64,000 bases of DNA, taken from the NCBI RefSeq assembly GCF_900078315.1, contig NZ_FKBS01000029.1:1043425-1107424 (forward strand). Direction: 5' to 3'. This DNA comes from Bordetella ansorpii (GTDB taxonomy: Bacteria; Pseudomonadota; Gammaproteobacteria; Burkholderiales; Burkholderiaceae_B). Below the pieces are notes generated by a model. The model made no database searches, was not told where the DNA came from, and worked only from the letters and a program-made list of their open reading frames with translations. Made by a program: the position numbers and the translations under genes. Positions within the stretch are counted from its first letter, which is position 1. Each line of letters opens with the position of its first letter. This document shows positions 61,218 through 64,000 of the stretch, in pieces.

Positions 61218-61874
61218 ATGCTGAACCTCTCCGCCATCAACGTGGACCTGGCCGGCAACCGCATCCTGCGCGATGTCACCGCCCGCTTCGAATCCTCGCG
61301 CACCATCGGCATCGTGGGCCGCAATGGCGCGGGCAAGACCACGCTGCTGCGCACCATCATGGGCCTGACGCGCATCCGCTCGGGCCGCATCGAACTCGAT
61401 GGGGCCGAACTGAGCGCCATGCCCGGCCACCGCCGCGCCGCGCTGCACGTGGGCTACGCCCCCGAAGACCGGGTCATCTTCCCCACCATGAGCGTGGAAG
61501 AGAACCTGCGCCTGCCCTGCGAAGTGCAGGCACAACGCCGCGAGGCGATCGACGCCCGCCTGCGGACGGTGCTGAAGGTCGTGCCGCAGCTCGAACCCAT
61601 GCTGGCCCGCTCCGGCTCGGCGCTGTCGGGCGGCCAGGGAAAGATGGTCGCGCTGGGCCGCGCCGTGATGATCGGCACGCGCCTGCTGATGCTGGACGAG
61701 CCCTTCCAGGGCCTGGCGCCCAAGCTGGCGCACGACTACACCGAGGCGCTGGCCCGGCTGAAGGAATTGCAGCCCGACCTGTGCGTCGTCATCACCGAAT
61801 CGAACGTGAAACTGCTGGGCGGCATACCCGACCAGATCTGGACGATCGAGCGCGGCTCGATCACCTTGAACTGA
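61218..61874 (+). CDS. ABC transporter ATP-binding protein (LivF family)
   Basis: This is the second ATPase, 218 residues and slightly short for LivF (about 235). Walker A is GRNGAGKTT, Q-loop region VGYAPEDRVIFP (the Q position appears as Pro-Glu), signature LSGGQGKMVALGRA, Walker B LLMLDEPFQGLAP. The H-loop position reads VVITESNVKLL, with no His, as is common in LivF where Glu-Gln-Asn occurs. It starts three bases after the previous stop. With two permeases and two ATPases the transporter core is complete except for the binding protein. Confidence 0.9.
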   Translation: MLNLSAINVDLAGNRILRDVTARFESSRTIGIVGRNGAGKTTLLRTIMGLTRIRSGRIELDGAELSAMPGHRRAALHVGYAPEDRVIFPTMSVEENLRLPCEVQAQRREAIDARLRTVLKVVPQLEPMLARSGSALSGGQGKMVALGRAVMIGTRLLMLDEPFQGLAPKLAHDYTEALARLKELQPDLCVVITESNVKLLGGIPDQIWTIERGSITLN

Positions 61875-61891
61875 CAACGATGGAGAGGGAC

Positions 61892-63328
61892 ATGACCAAG
61901 ATGATCATCGATGGCAAACCGGTGGCGGCCCAGGACGGCCGCACCCTCGACGTGCTGTCGCCGGTGGACGGCGCGGTATTCACCACCCTGCCGCGCGCGC
62001 AGGCCGCCGACGTGGACCGAGCGGTCGCCGCCGCGCGCGGCGCCCTGAACGGCGCCTGGGGCCGCATGACTGCGCTGGAGCGCGGCCGCCTGCTCATCAA
62101 GCTGGGCGAGAGCGTGCTGGCGCACCACGAGGAACTGTCGCAGATCGAGTCGCGCGACACCGGCAAGCCGCTGTCCACCGCGCGCGCCGACATCACCGTG
62201 CTGGCGCGCTACTTCGAGTTCTACGGCAGCGGCGCCGACAAGGTGCATGGCCAGACCATCCCGTTCCAGCAGGACTACTCGGTGCAGGTGATCCGCGAGC
62301 CGCTGGGCGTGACCGCGCACATCATCCCCTGGAACTATCCCGCCCAGATGTTCGGCCGCAGCGTCGCGCCGGCGCTGGCCATGGGCAACGCCGCCGTGGC
62401 CAAGCCCGCGGAAGACGCCTGCCTGTCCATCGTGCGCGTGGCGGAGCTGGCGCTGGAGGTCGGCTTCCCGGCCGGCGCCCTGAACGTCGTCACCGGCCTG
62501 GGCGAGGAAGCCGGCGCGGCGCTGTCGCGCCATCCCGGCATCAACTTCATCAGCTTCACCGGCTCGAACGAAGTCGGCGTGCTGATCCAGCAGGCCGCCG
62601 CGCTGAACGCCGTGAAATGCGTGCTGGAACTGGGCGGCAAGTCGGCGCACATCGTGTTCGACGACGCGCGCACCGAGCTGGCCATTCCCGCCATCGTCAA
62701 GGGCATCGTGCACAACGCGGGCCAGACCTGCACGGCCGGCAGCCGCCTGCTGGTGCAGAAGGGTATCTATCCGCAGTTCATGGAAGCGCTGGCCCGCGAA
62801 TTCTCGAAGGTGCGCGCCGGCACGCCCGAGATGGACCTGACCTGCGGCCCGGTGGTCAACCGCTCGCAGTTCGAGCGCGTCAACCGCTACATCGCCAAGG
62901 GTTTGGCCGAGGGCATGAAGGTCGTGGCCGAGGGCAGCATCGCCGACGGCGTGCCCGAGAACGGCTTCTTCGTGAAGCCCACGCTGTTCTCGGCTGCGCG
63001 CCACGACAGCGACCTGTTCCAGCAGGAGATCTTCGGGCCCGTGCTGGTGTCCATGCCCTTCGAGGACGAGGCGCAGGCCATCCAGTTGGCCAACGACACC
63101 GCCTACGGCCTGCTGGGCGCGGTGTGGACCGAGAACGGCGGCCGCCAGCAGCGCGTGGCGCGCGCCATCCAGGTCGGCCAGGTCTACATCAACGGCTTCG
63201 GCGCGGGCGGCGGCATCGAGCTGCCGTTCGGCGGCGTCAAGCGCAGCGGCCACGGCCGCGAGAAAGGCTTCATCGCGCTCGAGGAAATGAGCACGACCAA
63301 GACCATCATTCAGTACTACGGCGCCTGA
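61892..63328 (+). CDS. NAD(P)-dependent aldehyde dehydrogenase
   Basis: This 478-residue cytoplasmic enzyme oxidises an aldehyde to its acid. The catalytic pair is E246 (VLELGGKSAHIVF) and the nucleophile C280 (NAGQTCTAGSRLL). Also visible are the oxyanion-site Asn in IIPWNYPAQM, the cofactor loop FTGSNEVG and the late EIFGPVLVSMPF and LPFGGVKRSGHGREKG motifs. The general type is the betaine-, succinate-semialdehyde- or phenylacetaldehyde-like class; the substrate cannot be chosen. The start at 61892 follows GGAGAGG by three bases; an ATG four codons earlier overlaps that site. It begins 17 bases after the transporter ATPase gene and precedes a short-chain dehydrogenase, so uptake and oxidation appear linked in one operon. 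Confidence 0.93.
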   Translation: MTKMIIDGKPVAAQDGRTLDVLSPVDGAVFTTLPRAQAADVDRAVAAARGALNGAWGRMTALERGRLLIKLGESVLAHHEELSQIESRDTGKPLSTARADITVLARYFEFYGSGADKVHGQTIPFQQDYSVQVIREPLGVTAHIIPWNYPAQMFGRSVAPALAMGNAAVAKPAEDACLSIVRVAELALEVGFPAGALNVVTGLGEEAGAALSRHPGINFISFTGSNEVGVLIQQAAALNAVKCVLELGGKSAHIVFDDARTELAIPAIVKGIVHNAGQTCTAGSRLLVQKGIYPQFMEALAREFSKVRAGTPEMDLTCGPVVNRSQFERVNRYIAKGLAEGMKVVAEGSIADGVPENGFFVKPTLFSAARHDSDLFQQEIFGPVLVSMPFEDEAQAIQLANDTAYGLLGAVWTENGGRQQRVARAIQVGQVYINGFGAGGGIELPFGGVKRSGHGREKGFIALEEMSTTKTIIQYYGA

Positions 63329-63351
63329 GCGCGTCATCACGGAGAGACAGC

Positions 63352-64000
63352 ATGGGTCAGTTGCAAGGCAAGGTCGCCATCGTCACGGGCGCGGGCGGCG
63401 GATTCGGCGAGGGCATCGCCTGCCTGTACGCGCAGGAAGGCGCGAAGGTCGTGGTGGCCGACATCAACAAGGAAGCCGCCGACCGCGTGGCCGGCGCGCT
63501 GGGCGCGGCCGCCTTCGCCATCAAGGGCGACGTGTCGGTGCGCGCAGACATCGATGCCATCGTGCAGGCTGCGCAGGACCAGTTCGGCGCGGTCGACATC
63601 GTGGTCAACAACGCCGCCATCACCCACAAGAACCAGCCGATGCTGGACGTGGACGAAGCCACCTTCGACCGCATGTTCGACGTCAACGTGAAGTCGATCT
63701 ATCACATGGCCCAGGCCGTGGTGCCGGTGATGCGCAAGCAGGGGCGCGGGGTCATCCTCAACATCGGCTCCACCGCGGGCATCCGTCCGCGTCCCGGCCT
63801 GAGCTGGTACAACGCCTCGAAGGGCGCGGTCAACGTGCTGTCGAAGTCGATGGCCGTGGAACTGGGCCCCGAGAAGATCCGCGTCAACGCCATCTGCCCG
63901 GTGATGGGCGTGACCGGCATGTTCGAACTGTTCATGGGCCTGCCCGACACGCCCGAGAACCGCGCCAAGTTCCAGTCGACCATCCCGCTGGGCCGCTTCT
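63352..64000 (+). CDS. Short-chain dehydrogenase/reductase (3' end outside window)
   Basis: This is a classical SDR oxidoreductase, cut by the window edge after 216 codons of an expected 250. The cofactor motif is TGAGGGFGEG near residue 13, with NNAAITHK and the catalytic Ser140 (NIGSTAGI), Tyr153 and Lys157 (WYNASKGA). The aspartate in VVVADIN at the end of the second strand favours NAD over NADP. GGAGAG precedes the ATG at 63352. It is 23 bases after the aldehyde dehydrogenase stop; together they could oxidise an alcohol to an aldehyde and then to an acid after import by the ABC transporter. Confidence 0.92.
   Translation, partial: MGQLQGKVAIVTGAGGGFGEGIACLYAQEGAKVVVADINKEAADRVAGALGAAAFAIKGDVSVRADIDAIVQAAQDQFGAVDIVVNNAAITHKNQPMLDVDEATFDRMFDVNVKSIYHMAQAVVPVMRKQGRGVILNIGSTAGIRPRPGLSWYNASKGAVNVLSKSMAVELGPEKIRVNAICPVMGVTGMFELFMGLPDTPENRAKFQSTIPLGRF

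Overview
The window is GC-rich DNA, very probably from a chromosome of a betaproteobacterium in the Alcaligenaceae (Bordetella/Achromobacter-like). This rests on the codon bias, the dapA-bamC order, the Gram-negative porin and the general character of the housekeeping proteins. I see no rRNA, tRNA, CRISPR array, transposase or phage structural gene.

Region 1 (1-23.6 kb) holds the most unusual material. A truncated FMN-reductase gene is followed by about 800 noncoding bases. These carry a tandem array of units, each opening with two facing DnaA-box-like 9-mers at a fixed 14-base offset (648, 809, 1002, 1198). A dodecin gene and an AT-rich promoter region come next. Then follows a tight three-gene operon: a TpsB/FhaC-type outer-membrane transporter, a giant 6,349-residue TpsA exoprotein (19 kb in one frame) and a SapC-family protein. 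The exoprotein has an N-terminal secretion domain and a long repetitive body. It includes about two dozen TTGxQxY modules and a 661-bp duplication that is almost identical between its two copies.

Region 2 (23.8-29.5 kb) has an MFS transporter and then a small regulon that appears to be run by one MarR-type repressor. Palindromes of the form ATTGCAnnTGCAAT lie in both divergent promoter regions. They face a glutathione transferase-SMR exporter pair, a stand-alone relative of the pyruvate dehydrogenase E1 C-terminal half, marR itself, and a beta-hydroxyacid dehydrogenase followed by a Nudix hydrolase. This looks like an inducible detoxification cluster, but the inducer is unknown.

Region 3 (29.5-38.4 kb) holds a lipocalin-like secreted protein, a methyltransferase, an AraC regulator and a five-gene FUSC-type aromatic acid efflux operon (FUSC, DUF1656, HlyD adaptor, outer-membrane factor, small conserved protein). 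A LysR regulator lies upstream of it, followed by a small HTH protein.

Region 4 (38.6-49.1 kb) is mostly core: mutS overlapping a ribosomal-oxygenase (RoxA/YcfD) gene, a Pro/Ser-rich lipoprotein, brnA with a decayed brnT in front, bamC-dapA, a site-2-type protease, a YciO/Sua5 protein, a YpfJ-type zinc metallopeptidase and small hypothetical genes.

Region 5 (49.1-57.7 kb) holds a TonB-dependent siderophore receptor with a Fur-box-like site, an unknown protein, the Ku-LigD end-joining pair, a general porin and an unknown protein.

Region 6 (57.7-64 kb) starts with about 860 mostly noncoding bases. A branched-chain-amino-acid-type ABC transporter lacking a linked binding protein follows (permease starting at TTG, second permease, two ATPases), then an aldehyde dehydrogenase and a short-chain dehydrogenase cut by the window edge. 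The last two suggest import and stepwise oxidation of a small carbon source.
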